This document shows, one piece after another, positions 16,013 through 24,791 of a stretch of 64,000 nt of DNA; the stretch's first letter is position 1, and the number at the start of each line of letters is the position of its first letter. Both the position numbers and the translations under genes were made by a program. This stretch comes from a virus: IMG/VR virus record IMGVR_UViG_3300043313_001220, positions 1 through 64,000 of that record; one strand, 5' to 3'. The notes under the pieces were generated by a model. That model saw only the letters and a list, made by a program, of their open reading frames with translations. It searched no databases and was not told where the DNA came from.

Positions 16013-17649
16013 TGCCGATCATCGCCGCCTACACCGACCACCCGACACGGCCGTACGTGCGGGTGGAGATCAACTGGGCGGACGTACCCGCGGCCAACTA
16101 TGCCGGGGTCTCGCGGGTCGACGTCGAGACCGGCGAGTGCACCGAGCTGCGCCCCTACGTCTGCTACCTGGGCAACGAGCTGCTGCTGTCGTGCGGTCAT
16201 GGGACCTTCTGGGACACCGAGGCCCCGTTCGACCGGCCGTTCTATTACGTCACCACCAGCAGCGAGGCCCCGTGCATCCCGGCCCCGCTGTCGCAGACGT
16301 CGGTGGTCTACGACCCGTTCACCCGAACCTTGGCCGATCAGTGGGGGGTCGCGGACACCTTGCAGCCCTACACCGAGCTGGCCGGTGTCGATACCCAATA
16401 TGACGTCAACGGCAGTCGCGGCCTGATCACCCCCGACGCCCTGGCCGGCAACCGCTACGCCCTGCTGAACACGGGGCTCACCGACTACACCGCGCGGATC
16501 AACCTGACGTCCCAGACCATCCCGGTCGGTGGCGACATCGGAGCCTATGGCCTCAACGCACGCTGGGTGAACGACAACAACTACATCCGGGTCGGCCTCA
16601 ACTGCACCAGCGCCGATGCTGTCGGGATCTTCGTGACGCAGGTCGTTGCCGGGGTGGCCACCGCCACCTCCACCAGTATCGGGTTGTCGTTCGCTGACGT
16701 CAACACGGTGGAGATCCAGTTGGAGGGGGCCCAGATCCGGGTGCGGGCGTGGCGCACCGTCCTGACACCACCCACCACATGGGCCATCGACATCCCGATC
16801 ATCGACGCGGTCCTGCTCACCAGCACGATGCTCGGGGCCCACGCCCGCCGCGATGCCGGCAACACCGCCCCGACGATCCTCAGCTTCGACGAGTTCATCG
16901 TCAATGAAGGATGTGCGGACTGCACCCCCGTGAGCGTCAACACCAGCTTGAGCCCGATCACCCTCGTCAATGACGGGCGGTTCTGGCTGAAAGACCCGGT
17001 GCGGCCATGCAGCGACCAACCGGTGCCGCTGTGCGCCTCGGGGGCACCAGTGCTGCCCGGTTGTGCCGGGGAGGACGGTGACATCACGTTCGTGGAGATC
17101 GGCGCGGAGATCTACGCCGACAACAGTCTGCGGCTGCGCCCGATGAACCGCCGCCGGGTCCAGGCGATCACCCGGCCACGGTCGGACGTGACCACCTCGC
17201 TGGTGCTGGAGACGACCACCTTCACCGCCCGGGACGAGGTGCTGGAGCTGGTCGCCCCCGGCACCCCGCTACTGTTCCAGGGCCCCAGCGAGTACGGCGT
17301 GCCGGACCGCTACATGGCGATCGGCCCGGTCAACATTGAGCGGCAGGTGTCGGACCACCGGATCCAGTTCCGCAAGGTCACCATGCCATACGATTCGGTC
17401 GACAGGCCCGCCGGACCGAGCCAGGGCGTCTGCGGCACCCGCGTGGCCGACATCTGCGCGCTATACCCGACCTGGGATGACCTCGCGGCGACCGGCTTCA
17501 CCTGGGATGACCTGGTGCGCGGCGTGGCCGACCCGGCAATCGCCAACCCGGACCGGCGCACCTGGGATGACGTCGACGTCGAGTTCACCGACTGGAACGA
17601 CGTCGAAGCCGGGGGCCGCACCTGGACCGGTCTGCTGGAGGGTGACTGA
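16012..17649 (+). CDS. minor tail protein with inserted sugar-binding-like domain
   Basis: A 545-residue protein whose ATG overlaps the tape measure stop. The first 95 and last 230 residues look like the actinophage minor tail protein that follows the tape measure. A middle part at about residues 105-305 (WGVADTLQPY, YTARINLTSQ, NARWVNDNNYIRVGL, VEIQLEGAQIRVRAW) has the strand rhythm of a LamG/concanavalin-like domain. The C-terminal tail repeats Trp-Asp motifs (PTWDDLAATG, FTWDDLVRG, RTWDDVD). It probably forms part of the baseplate or tail tip. Confidence 0.7.
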   Translation: MPIIAAYTDHPTRPYVRVEINWADVPAANYAGVSRVDVETGECTELRPYVCYLGNELLLSCGHGTFWDTEAPFDRPFYYVTTSSEAPCIPAPLSQTSVVYDPFTRTLADQWGVADTLQPYTELAGVDTQYDVNGSRGLITPDALAGNRYALLNTGLTDYTARINLTSQTIPVGGDIGAYGLNARWVNDNNYIRVGLNCTSADAVGIFVTQVVAGVATATSTSIGLSFADVNTVEIQLEGAQIRVRAWRTVLTPPTTWAIDIPIIDAVLLTSTMLGAHARRDAGNTAPTILSFDEFIVNEGCADCTPVSVNTSLSPITLVNDGRFWLKDPVRPCSDQPVPLCASGAPVLPGCAGEDGDITFVEIGAEIYADNSLRLRPMNRRRVQAITRPRSDVTTSLVLETTTFTARDEVLELVAPGTPLLFQGPSEYGVPDRYMAIGPVNIERQVSDHRIQFRKVTMPYDSVDRPAGPSQGVCGTRVADICALYPTWDDLAATGFTWDDLVRGVADPAIANPDRRTWDDVDVEFTDWNDVEAGGRTWTGLLEGD

Positions 17650-18764
17650 TGCTCGCCCGTGGGCTCGACCCGATGTACCGCAAGGCTCTTGCGACCTCCC
17701 ACCAGGCGTACGTCAAGGTGGAGGTGCTCGACGGTCTCCAGAACGTCCTGGTGCCCGACCTGGTGTTCATCAGCGGCGAGGTGACGGCGACACTCACATC
17801 TCGGATCTCACGTACCTGTTTGCTCTCGGTGGCCGAAGATCTATATCCGTTCAACGTCGATGACCTGCTCGCCCCCTATGGCAACATGATCCGGGCCACC
17901 CGGGGGATCGAGTTCGCGGACGGCAGCCACTTCGCCTGGGTGGTGTTCGTCGGGCGCATCCAGGATGCGGCGCTCAACGACGACGGCACCTGTACAGTCC
18001 GGGCTGACGACTTCGCGGCCGATGTGCTGGAGAACCGGTTCGTCCACCCGGAGAACTCGCAGCCGTCCAACTCGGCCACCGACGAGACGATCCGCCTGAT
18101 CACCGAGGGATTCGCCCAGGCGCAATTCGGACAGGTGGACGTCTTCGCCGATCCGGTCCGGGCACGCACCTGGCAGCTGGACCGGGGGCAGGCACTCGAC
18201 GAGATCACCACTTCGGTCGGGGCGTTCTGGTATCCGGTTGCCAACGGCGAGTTCACCCTGCGCCGCTACCCGTGGACGGTCCCCGGGGCCCCGGTGGTGA
18301 CCTACAGCGACACCGGGGTGCTCGGCAGCGTGTCCGGCTCCCGGGCGGCCCGGTCGCGGTCGGACGTCTACAACAGCTTGACGGTCACCGGCGAGCGGCT
18401 CAACGGCGACCCGCCGGTCTACGCCCTGGCGCAGGATGCCAATCCGGCATCCACGACCTATGTCGACGGCAACTTCGGACGCCGGCACCAGATGCTGCGT
18501 CTGCAGACCCCCGGCAGCGCGGGGGCGGCCCAGGGCGCGGCCAACGAGAACCTTAAACGGCTCATCGGCCTGGTCGACGCCTGGACATGGACGATGACCC
18601 CCGATGCGGCGCTAGAGCTGGGGGATGTGGCGCAGCTCGATGTGCGGGGGCGGACGGGGATCGTCCAGGTGGTGGCCGGATTCCGAATGCCACTTGGTCT
18701 GTCCGGGGCGATGCAGGTTGTCGGTCGGGCGCAGGTCGTAGACATCCTGGAGGGGGTGGAGTAA
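17649..18764 (+). CDS. minor tail protein, DUF5047-like
   Basis: A 371-residue protein with ATG overlapping the previous stop (TGATG). The start, MYRKALATSHQAYVKVEVLDG, and the ISGEVTATLTSRISRTCLLSV segment match the DUF5047 minor tail protein that follows the tape measure module in Streptomyces-type phages. The C-terminal part (TPDAALELGDVAQLDV...GIVQVVAGF) is also typical. It is presumed to form a hub protein of the tail tip. Confidence 0.7.
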   Translation: MLARGLDPMYRKALATSHQAYVKVEVLDGLQNVLVPDLVFISGEVTATLTSRISRTCLLSVAEDLYPFNVDDLLAPYGNMIRATRGIEFADGSHFAWVVFVGRIQDAALNDDGTCTVRADDFAADVLENRFVHPENSQPSNSATDETIRLITEGFAQAQFGQVDVFADPVRARTWQLDRGQALDEITTSVGAFWYPVANGEFTLRRYPWTVPGAPVVTYSDTGVLGSVSGSRAARSRSDVYNSLTVTGERLNGDPPVYALAQDANPASTTYVDGNFGRRHQMLRLQTPGSAGAAQGAANENLKRLIGLVDAWTWTMTPDAALELGDVAQLDVRGRTGIVQVVAGFRMPLGLSGAMQVVGRAQVVDILEGVE

Positions 18765-19429
18765 TGGTTGCGTACACGGCGGAATACTGTCTGCCGTACT
18801 TCGAGGGCAGCGACAGCCCGTGCGTCGACACAGGGGAGATCTGCGCGCCCTCAACCGTCTGGTGCGACATGGCGGCAAAGATCGACGAGGCGTTCACCGC
18901 CTTCGACGAGACGATCAGCCGGGCGGTCGACTCGTTCCCCTACGCGCAGGTCGCGGTGTCGGACGCGCCGGTCACCATCGTCGGGGGCGTCAGCAACCTG
19001 GTCACAACGCTGGTGCTCTGGGACACGGTGGTTGGCGATTCTGACGGCATGGTGGACCTGGGAGTCGACGCGAGCACAGTCAACCTACGTCGCTCGGGGA
19101 TCTGGAATCTGAACGCCATCGTCGTCTGGCGCGATGACATCAACGACACCGACCTGCGGGTCCGGCTCGTCCACCCGGGACTCCCCAAGATCAACGTGCC
19201 CATCAGCACCGTCGGAGAGACCTGGGTCGACCCGGTCCCGGACCCGGGCTCATTCCTCGGGCCGACCCTCGGCCTGTCGAACGTGATGGACATGTTCTGT
19301 CCAGTCGACGTGTCTACCGGGCCGGTGCCGCTCCAGATCGAGCTGGAGATATTCTCCAGCGTGGGCGGCCACGACACGACCGTCGAAGTGTGCCGGTTCT
19401 CCGCCCGTTGGGTGGCCGACCTCCCATGA
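18764..19429 (+). CDS. minor tail protein with C1q-like jelly-roll part
   Basis: A 221-residue protein, ATG inside TAATG overlap. An N-terminal part with CLPYFEGSDSPCVDTGEICAP leads to a jelly-roll-like part from about residue 65 (TLVLWDTVVGDSDGMVDLG, LRRSGIWNLNAIVVW) that resembles C1q/TNF-like domains of phage receptor-binding proteins. Two further proteins in this cluster have a comparable part. Confidence 0.6.
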   Translation: MVAYTAEYCLPYFEGSDSPCVDTGEICAPSTVWCDMAAKIDEAFTAFDETISRAVDSFPYAQVAVSDAPVTIVGGVSNLVTTLVLWDTVVGDSDGMVDLGVDASTVNLRRSGIWNLNAIVVWRDDINDTDLRVRLVHPGLPKINVPISTVGETWVDPVPDPGSFLGPTLGLSNVMDMFCPVDVSTGPVPLQIELEIFSSVGGHDTTVEVCRFSARWVADLP

Positions 19430-20076
19430 CCGAGCTGATCGGAACCCACGAGATCCCCTGCCTGTCCGACACCGACTACGCCGCCTACGCGCTGTACATG
19501 AGATGCGTGGCGGAGCAGGTGGAGGCGCAGCTGGTGGCCAACCAGGAGGCCGCCAGCACGGTGCTGCACCGCCCGGTGCGGGTGTGGTTCTACAACGACT
19601 CGTTCGCGGACGGAGGCGGGGGTGCCTCCGATAGCGTGAGCGGACTGCAGTACAGCCTCAACTACCCTGCGACCTTCGGCGATACCTCCCTGTCCACCCT
19701 GAACATGCGCGGGTGGTGGCGGATCGGGATGCTGCTGCGCGCGACCAGCAGCGCCCCGATCCTGAACAACGCCCGGATCGCCAATCTGGCGATCTTCCCG
19801 CCGAACACCCCCTCCAGTCTGCGCACCCTTGACGGTGGCCCGTGGGTGCTCAACCTGCAAGACATCACATGGGAGTCGAACACCGGCAACGGCGAGACCC
19901 TGTACAGCAGCGGCGAGATCTTCAACCCAGGAGACCCCACCGCCGGTCCGAACGACTTCGGGATGCGCATGCGACAGTCGATGAGCGTCGAGAACAACGC
20001 GGGCGCGGAGACCGTGACGGTCAGCGGCATCTACTGGGCGATCTACCTCGGCGACACCCCGTCGATCGACATCTAG
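19426..20076 (+). CDS. minor tail protein
   Basis: A 216-residue protein coupled to the previous gene (ATGA). Beta-rich throughout (VRVWFYNDSFADGGG, LNMRGWWRIGMLLRA, TVSGIYWAIYLGDTP). It probably belongs to the tail tip with its neighbours; no enzymatic motif is seen. Confidence 0.55.
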   Translation: MTELIGTHEIPCLSDTDYAAYALYMRCVAEQVEAQLVANQEAASTVLHRPVRVWFYNDSFADGGGGASDSVSGLQYSLNYPATFGDTSLSTLNMRGWWRIGMLLRATSSAPILNNARIANLAIFPPNTPSSLRTLDGGPWVLNLQDITWESNTGNGETLYSSGEIFNPGDPTAGPNDFGMRMRQSMSVENNAGAETVTVSGIYWAIYLGDTPSIDI

Positions 20077-20085
20077 GAGGCGGCC

Positions 20086-20646
20086 ATGCCAGCAACCACG
20101 CCCGTCTACGGGATCACCTACCCGTGTGGCGGGGACACGATCGACCCCGGCGTGTTGGCGACGTTCGCCAATAGCATCGACGCCGCGCTGGCACAGGGCG
20201 CGGCCGAGCTGGCCCAGGTTACCGGACGGCCCAACGCCCAGGTCATCAGGTTCCTGCCAGCCCAGGCGGTGGTCCTGAACACCGTGACGACCATGACCTA
20301 CGTCGACGAGACCTACGACAACGACGGAATGGCCGACCTCGCCGTCAACAACGACCGGCTGACCGTCCAGACCAGCGGGGCCTACTTCATTCGGGGGCGC
20401 GTCAACGCGGGCAGCGCCACGACCATGACCAGCGTGGCCGTCATCCTGACGGTGAACGGCGCGGAGCGGGGACGCTCCAAGACGCGTCCGCTCACAACCG
20501 AGGACTTCGGCGAGGTCGAGCTGTCCATGCCGATGAACCTGGTCGCCGGGGACATCATCCGGATGCAGACCCTATGGACCGGCAGCGGCGGCCCATCCGA
20601 CTACGCCGTCTCCATCCTGTCCGCCTCATTCATCGCCGCCCCCTAA
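20086..20646 (+). CDS. minor tail protein with C1q-like receptor-binding domain
   Basis: A 186-residue protein, ATG 20086 after AGGAGG. A short N-terminal part with a helix (TFANSIDAALAQGAAELAQV) leads to a C1q-like jelly roll (TMTYVDETYDNDGMADLAV, LTVQTSGAYFIRGRV, MNLVAGDIIRMQTLW). Such trimeric domains often bind host surface polymers. Confidence 0.62.
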   Translation: MPATTPVYGITYPCGGDTIDPGVLATFANSIDAALAQGAAELAQVTGRPNAQVIRFLPAQAVVLNTVTTMTYVDETYDNDGMADLAVNNDRLTVQTSGAYFIRGRVNAGSATTMTSVAVILTVNGAERGRSKTRPLTTEDFGEVELSMPMNLVAGDIIRMQTLWTGSGGPSDYAVSILSASFIAAP

Positions 20647-20657
20647 GGAGCTGACCC

Positions 20658-21347
20658 GTGTCCACAGTCACCACAGATCAGGGGATCGTCATCCCGGTCG
20701 GCACCGACGGGGCCGACAACCCGCAGGCGTTCGTCGACCAGATCGGGGGGGTCGAGACCAGACTTGTGCTGCGCTACGCCTCGGACGCCGACCGGCTCGC
20801 GCGCCATACAGCACCACTGTTCGGCGATTTGTCAATCGTGGCCGGCAACACGTGGTATGACCGGTGGACCGGCGCAAAGTGGATGCCGGTCACCCCCATC
20901 TCGTCATTCAAAACCGGATCCCAGCTGGTCAACAACTCAACCGCCTTGGTGGCCCTGACAAGCATGGTCGTGTCGCTGCCTGCAATCAACACGAACTATG
21001 CCATCGACGGCTACATCGTCTACAACTCCTCGACCGTCGCAGATATCAAGTTCTCGGGGACGATCCCCGCTGGGGCGGCGTCAAGCATTGCGATCACCGG
21101 GGGTGCCGTCGGTATCGCGGCGGCCAGCGGTGACGCGAATTTCGCCATCGCAGATCTTGCCGCAGCGCAGGTGATCCAGCTGGGCGGGGCCGGGGTCGGA
21201 ATCAACATGGGCGTAATGCTGTCTGGAGCGGTAAGCGTGGGCGCTACCGCAGGCAACCTCCAGCTAACCTTCGCGCAGAACACGCTGGAAGCGACGAACA
21301 CAACAGTGGGTTCTCGTTCGTGGCTAAGCGCGCGGGCGGTCAGCTGA
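20658..21347 (+). CDS. tail fibre-like minor tail protein
   Basis: A 229-residue protein with GTG start after AAGGAG. The N-terminus (VTTDQGIVIPVGTDGADNPQAFVDQIGGVE, in parts) and WYDRWTGAKWMPV are typical of short actinophage fibre proteins. The C-terminal half is Ala/Gly/Thr/Ile-rich beta structure. It probably joins the tail tip to a receptor-binding domain. Confidence 0.58.
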   Translation: MSTVTTDQGIVIPVGTDGADNPQAFVDQIGGVETRLVLRYASDADRLARHTAPLFGDLSIVAGNTWYDRWTGAKWMPVTPISSFKTGSQLVNNSTALVALTSMVVSLPAINTNYAIDGYIVYNSSTVADIKFSGTIPAGAASSIAITGGAVGIAAASGDANFAIADLAAAQVIQLGGAGVGINMGVMLSGAVSVGATAGNLQLTFAQNTLEATNTTVGSRSWLSARAVS

Positions 21348-22018
21348 TGGGCGGGCTAGCGGAGGCGATGCAGGGTGTGGTCGGCCAACCCGCGTCGGTA
21401 CGCATCGGTACGGTCGACTCCCTCGACCCCCCGGTGGTCAGCGCCCAGGGTGTGCCGTTCAACGATGTCGGTTTCCTGCGCGACTATAACCCGCAGGTCG
21501 GCGATTCGGTGGCGCTGCTCGGCCAGTCGTCGAACGCGGGCTCCGACCCCGCCTCCTGGCTAGCTCTGGGCGCGGTGGCCGGCACGACTGCCGCAATCAT
21601 CGCGCAGTTGCGCCAGACGGTGGCCCAGTCGATCCCCAACGCCGGTGCGCCCACCCCGGTCGTCTTCGGCGTGGCCGACGTGGACACCGCGGGGGGGTGG
21701 AGTACCAGCATCCTGAGCCGCTGGGTCGCCCCGGTATCCGGCCGCTACCAGGTCTCCGGTGGCGTGTCGTTCGCCGCTGCGGCCGGTGGTGTGCGCACCG
21801 TCCAGTTCCTGATCAACGGTGTCGAGGTGCCGGGCAGCGGAACGCTGGATGTCGGCAGCGCTGCGGGTGGCGGCAACCGACTCGGTTCGCGCACCATGAC
21901 CGTGTTCCTCAATGTGGGAGACTACATTGAACTCGGTGCGTTCCAGAACTTCGGCGCGCCCCTCCTTACTGCGGTGGCCGGGGTTGAGCAGGCGACCCTG
22001 AGTGTTTGGTTGATCTAG
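21347..22018 (+). CDS. minor tail protein with OB-like N-terminal and C1q-like C-terminal parts
   Basis: A 223-residue protein. ATG 21347 (TGATG overlap) was preferred; a GTG at 21320 would add nine residues. Residues 1-75 (SVRIGTVDSLDPPVVSAQG, YNPQVGDSVALLGQ) resemble the OB-fold of phage spike and hub proteins. Residues about 100-223 form a C1q-like unit (VSGRYQVSGGVSFAAAAGGV, VFLNVGDYIELGAFQ). It is probably at the tail tip and contacts the host. Confidence 0.6.
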   Translation: MGGLAEAMQGVVGQPASVRIGTVDSLDPPVVSAQGVPFNDVGFLRDYNPQVGDSVALLGQSSNAGSDPASWLALGAVAGTTAAIIAQLRQTVAQSIPNAGAPTPVVFGVADVDTAGGWSTSILSRWVAPVSGRYQVSGGVSFAAAAGGVRTVQFLINGVEVPGSGTLDVGSAAGGGNRLGSRTMTVFLNVGDYIELGAFQNFGAPLLTAVAGVEQATLSVWLI

Positions 22019-22046
22019 CAGTAACGACGTAGGAGGATTGCGGCCC

Positions 22047-23201
22047 ATGTTGATCGTCCGGGAGTCATCCGGGCTCTATTACGCCGTCCAATATGACGGC
22101 ACCAATGGGCAGGAGATCGTCGACGCCCTGCGGGCCACCAACTACGCCAGCGCCGCCGGGGTGATCAGCTTCCGGGCGTTCATCATGCGGGCAGGCGGCC
22201 TGCTCACCTCCGGCCACCGCTTCAGTGTCCCACTGGGGTACTGGATCGTCTGGGCCGACGAGGGCAACCCCTATGTGATCGCACCGCCCCTGACCACCGC
22301 AGTCTTCCAACAGCAGTACCAGGTGGCCGCCACCGCCGCCGAGGTGGCCGCCCTGTCCGCCACGGTGACGGCTCTCGGGGTGACGGTGACCGCCCTGAAT
22401 GCTTCTCTGATCGTCACGAACACCAACGTCACCAACCTGGCCGCAGCGGTGGTCACCCTGGACACCAATGTCCACAACATCGACGCAGTGTGGATCACCA
22501 GCGGCATCCTGCCCTACCAGAGGCTTGCCGGGACCATCCCGGAGAACGCCACGATCATGCTGTTCAACCGTCCCACGCTGGTCACCCCCGGGACCGCGCT
22601 GGACTCCTGGCGGTGGCTGTACAACGGCAACAGGACCATCTACGGCAACGAGTTCAACCTGCTGCGGGTGCGCGGTGTGCCGGAGGACCAGGTCCCGGCC
22701 CGGTTCATGTCGAACGCGGCCCGGGACGGTCTGTCCACCGCCATCTTGCAGGCGTCGTTGTCCGACGCCTCCTCCCACCTGTTCCAGGTGCTGGGCAACG
22801 GCGACATCCTGGCAGCGGGCGGCTTGTCGATGCTGCCGACCGCCCCGGTGGCCGTGGCCTTCAACGGCGCTGCCGGCACTGCCAACGCGGCCACGATCAG
22901 CGACGGGTCCAGTTCTGGAACGCCCTACCCGGTCGCCACCACGTGGACTCCAGCAGACAATCGGGTACACCTTGACGGCGCGGTGGCCAACCCGACCGGG
23001 CTGCCGATCACCGGGGGGACAACGCTGTTCACGATCGACGCGGCACACCGTCCGGTATCGTGGGTGCAGTTCCCGGGGCGCACCTCCACTCTCCTGGCAG
23101 CCCGGATCACGGTCCGTTCGACCGGCGCGGTGGTGATCGATCAGGCGTTGGCCGCCGGGGCGACGCTGAGCTTCGACGGCCACAGCTGGCGCAAGGCATA
23201 G
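22047..23201 (+). CDS. tail fibre protein
   Basis: A 384-residue protein with ATG at 22047 behind a consensus AGGAGG. The N-terminal 85 residues form a compact attachment-like part. Residues about 90-150 are a coiled coil with heptad Val/Ala/Leu (ATVTALGVTVTALNASL). The rest is beta-rich, ending STLLAARITVRSTGAVV and LSFDGHSWRKA. This is the order of a trimeric fibre: attachment, shaft, tip. Confidence 0.6.
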   Translation: MLIVRESSGLYYAVQYDGTNGQEIVDALRATNYASAAGVISFRAFIMRAGGLLTSGHRFSVPLGYWIVWADEGNPYVIAPPLTTAVFQQQYQVAATAAEVAALSATVTALGVTVTALNASLIVTNTNVTNLAAAVVTLDTNVHNIDAVWITSGILPYQRLAGTIPENATIMLFNRPTLVTPGTALDSWRWLYNGNRTIYGNEFNLLRVRGVPEDQVPARFMSNAARDGLSTAILQASLSDASSHLFQVLGNGDILAAGGLSMLPTAPVAVAFNGAAGTANAATISDGSSSGTPYPVATTWTPADNRVHLDGAVANPTGLPITGGTTLFTIDAAHRPVSWVQFPGRTSTLLAARITVRSTGAVVIDQALAAGATLSFDGHSWRKA

Positions 23202-23216
23202 CCTGGTCACACGGGC

Positions 23217-23246
23217 TTGGTTCGACATGGTTAACCGTGGTATCGT
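23217..23246 (+). promoter_or_regulatory. promoter before the lysis genes
   Basis: -35-like TTGGTT (23217-23222), 18-bp spacer, -10 TATCGT (23241-23246). The endolysin ATG follows 34 bases downstream with its own GAGGGGG ribosome binding site. This one lacks the 12-bp-period element found at other promoters. Confidence 0.45.
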
Positions 23247-23280
23247 GTGATGAAACGGTCAACATGCGAGGGGGCACCAG

Positions 23281-24147
23281 ATGCGGGTCCCGTTCATCCC
23301 CTATATGCAAGGGCTCAACGACTACACCGACGGCGACAAGATCAAGTATGGATTGGCGTTCCACAACACCAGCAACGACGCCAGCGACACCGCGGAGGCG
23401 GACTGGGCCACCCGCCGCCCAGACGGCACCTCAGCACATGTCTACGTCGACGGAGACTCGGCCACCCAGTCGGTCGACACCGACGACAAGACCGGCCATG
23501 CGGGGTCGGCGCAGGGCAACGAGAACGCGATCAGCTTCGAGCTGACCGGCGCGAACGGCTGGACCCGGCAGCAGTGGCTGGCCAACATCGAATGGAACCT
23601 GCTCGGTCGGGTGGCCGCCGCGATCATCCGCCACCACTGGCCGGACGGCAGCTTCCAGGTCCGCCGTGTCTCGGTGGCCGAGATGAAGGCCAACCCGAAG
23701 ATCAAGGCGATATACGGCCACGACGACATGCGGTTGGCCTGGGGGGGCACCACCCACACCGATCCGGGGCCCGGGTTCCCCTGGGACCACCTCGTCGCCG
23801 TGATCAAGGCGGCACTCAACCAGACAGGAGAAAACGGCATGGCCTGGGAGCCGAAAGCACACGAGATTGTCAACCTGGTCCTCAACGGCAGCAGCGACAA
23901 GGGGTATGTCACTGGTGACGAGGCGCGTGACGCGGAGGCCGGATCGACCACGATCGCCCACACGGTCAACCTGCGCACAGTGATGCACAAGCTTGACCTG
24001 TTGCTCGCGCGACCGACTGCCAGTGTGGACGTCGAAGCGCTCGCGACTTCGCTGGCCGCGAAGCTGCCGCAGGGCCAGATCCCGCCGACCGCCCAGCAGA
24101 TCGCCGAGGCCGTCGCGGACGAAGAGCGCGACCGGATGCAGGACTGA
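23281..24147 (+). CDS. endolysin, N-acetylmuramoyl-L-alanine amidase
   Basis: A 288-residue protein. Residues about 1-180 form a peptidoglycan amidase domain of the Amidase_2/PGRP type: GLAFHNTSND (first zinc His at about residue 23), SAHVYVDGD, ENAISFELTG, IYGHDDMR and HTDPGPGFPWDHL (zinc His and catalytic region near residue 160). The C-terminal 100 residues are helical and may bind the wall or oligomerise. There is no signal peptide, so release needs the holin. No separate esterase for a mycomembrane is visible. Confidence 0.85.
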   Translation: MRVPFIPYMQGLNDYTDGDKIKYGLAFHNTSNDASDTAEADWATRRPDGTSAHVYVDGDSATQSVDTDDKTGHAGSAQGNENAISFELTGANGWTRQQWLANIEWNLLGRVAAAIIRHHWPDGSFQVRRVSVAEMKANPKIKAIYGHDDMRLAWGGTTHTDPGPGFPWDHLVAVIKAALNQTGENGMAWEPKAHEIVNLVLNGSSDKGYVTGDEARDAEAGSTTIAHTVNLRTVMHKLDLLLARPTASVDVEALATSLAAKLPQGQIPPTAQQIAEAVADEERDRMQD

Positions 24148-24151
24148 GCCG

Positions 24152-24481
24152 GTGACCGCCGCGAGCTTCCAGACCCCACCGCAACCCAACGGATATGTGT
24201 CCAACGAGATAATCGCCCTACAGCTGCGCCACCTGAGCGACTCGATGCATATGCTGCGGGATCAGGTGGTGGGCGAGTTGCACATGCTGCGGGCGGAGTC
24301 GGTCCGGGCCGATGTCTACACCGCCGAACGCAAGGCGGACCAGGCCGAGTTGAAAGCGATGAAGGACCAGATCGATCGGGCCGACAACCGCAAGTGGGTG
24401 TTGTGGGTGGCGGTCGCAACCGCAGTGATCGCCCTGGGGCGCGATCTGATCGGATCTCTACTCCAGGCGGGGTTGACGTGA
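24152..24481 (+). CDS. membrane protein of the lysis cassette
   Basis: A 109-residue protein with GTG start 4 bases after the endolysin stop. A coiled-coil region (about residues 25-80: LRHLSDSMHMLRDQVVGELHML in part, KADQAELKAMKDQIDRADN) precedes one membrane helix at about 83-105 (WVLWVAVATAVIALGRDLIG). One-helix proteins of this form occur next to holins in many actinophages; it may be a second holin or holin regulator. Confidence 0.6.
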   Translation: MTAASFQTPPQPNGYVSNEIIALQLRHLSDSMHMLRDQVVGELHMLRAESVRADVYTAERKADQAELKAMKDQIDRADNRKWVLWVAVATAVIALGRDLIGSLLQAGLT

Positions 24482-24735
24482 GCCAGTCGACGCAGGTGCG
24501 GTATCCGTGGCGTTCAACCATCCGGACGACGTTCCAGCTGGTGGTCGCGCTGGCCACCCTGCTGCCATATGTGTTCATCGGGGTTGACGTGCCGGTCGGG
24601 GGTGCGCTGGCGCAGGTGCTGGCGGCAGCAGCCGCGATCACCCGCGTGATGGCGATGCCCGAGGTGTCAACATTCCTGGAGCGGTTCGTACCTTGGCTCG
24701 CGCCTACCCCCGGTGCCAAAACCCCCACCGAATAG
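24478..24735 (+). CDS. holin
   Basis: An 85-residue protein coupled to the previous gene (GTGA). Two hydrophobic helices (about residues 17-36 and 42-62: TFQLVVALATLLPYVFIGV, GGALAQVLAAAAAITRVMAM) and the phrase TRVMAMPEV are typical of actinophage holins. It would open the membrane for the amidase. Last rightward gene before a terminator. Confidence 0.68.
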   Translation: MSQSTQVRYPWRSTIRTTFQLVVALATLLPYVFIGVDVPVGGALAQVLAAAAAITRVMAMPEVSTFLERFVPWLAPTPGAKTPTE

Positions 24736-24773
24736 CAGGAGACCGCCCCCGACAAAACGGAGGCGGTCTCCTG
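24736..24773. terminator. bidirectional hairpin terminator
   Basis: Inverted repeat 24736-24747 with 24762-24773 (CAGGAGACCGCC and complement), 12 bp plus further pairing in the loop, immediately after the holin stop. The convergent LPXTG gene ends 18 bases further, so it can serve both directions. Confidence 0.8.
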
Positions 24774-24791
24774 TGGTGCTGGGGCGGCGGG

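Noticed and set aside
15487-17019. 510-codon leftward open frame
   Set aside because: Antisense shadow of the tape measure and minor tail genes; high G+C leaves such frames open.
23442-24755. 437-codon leftward frame across the endolysin and holin genes
   Set aside because: The sense strand encodes a clear amidase and membrane proteins; the antisense translation is Ser/Arg/Pro low-complexity.
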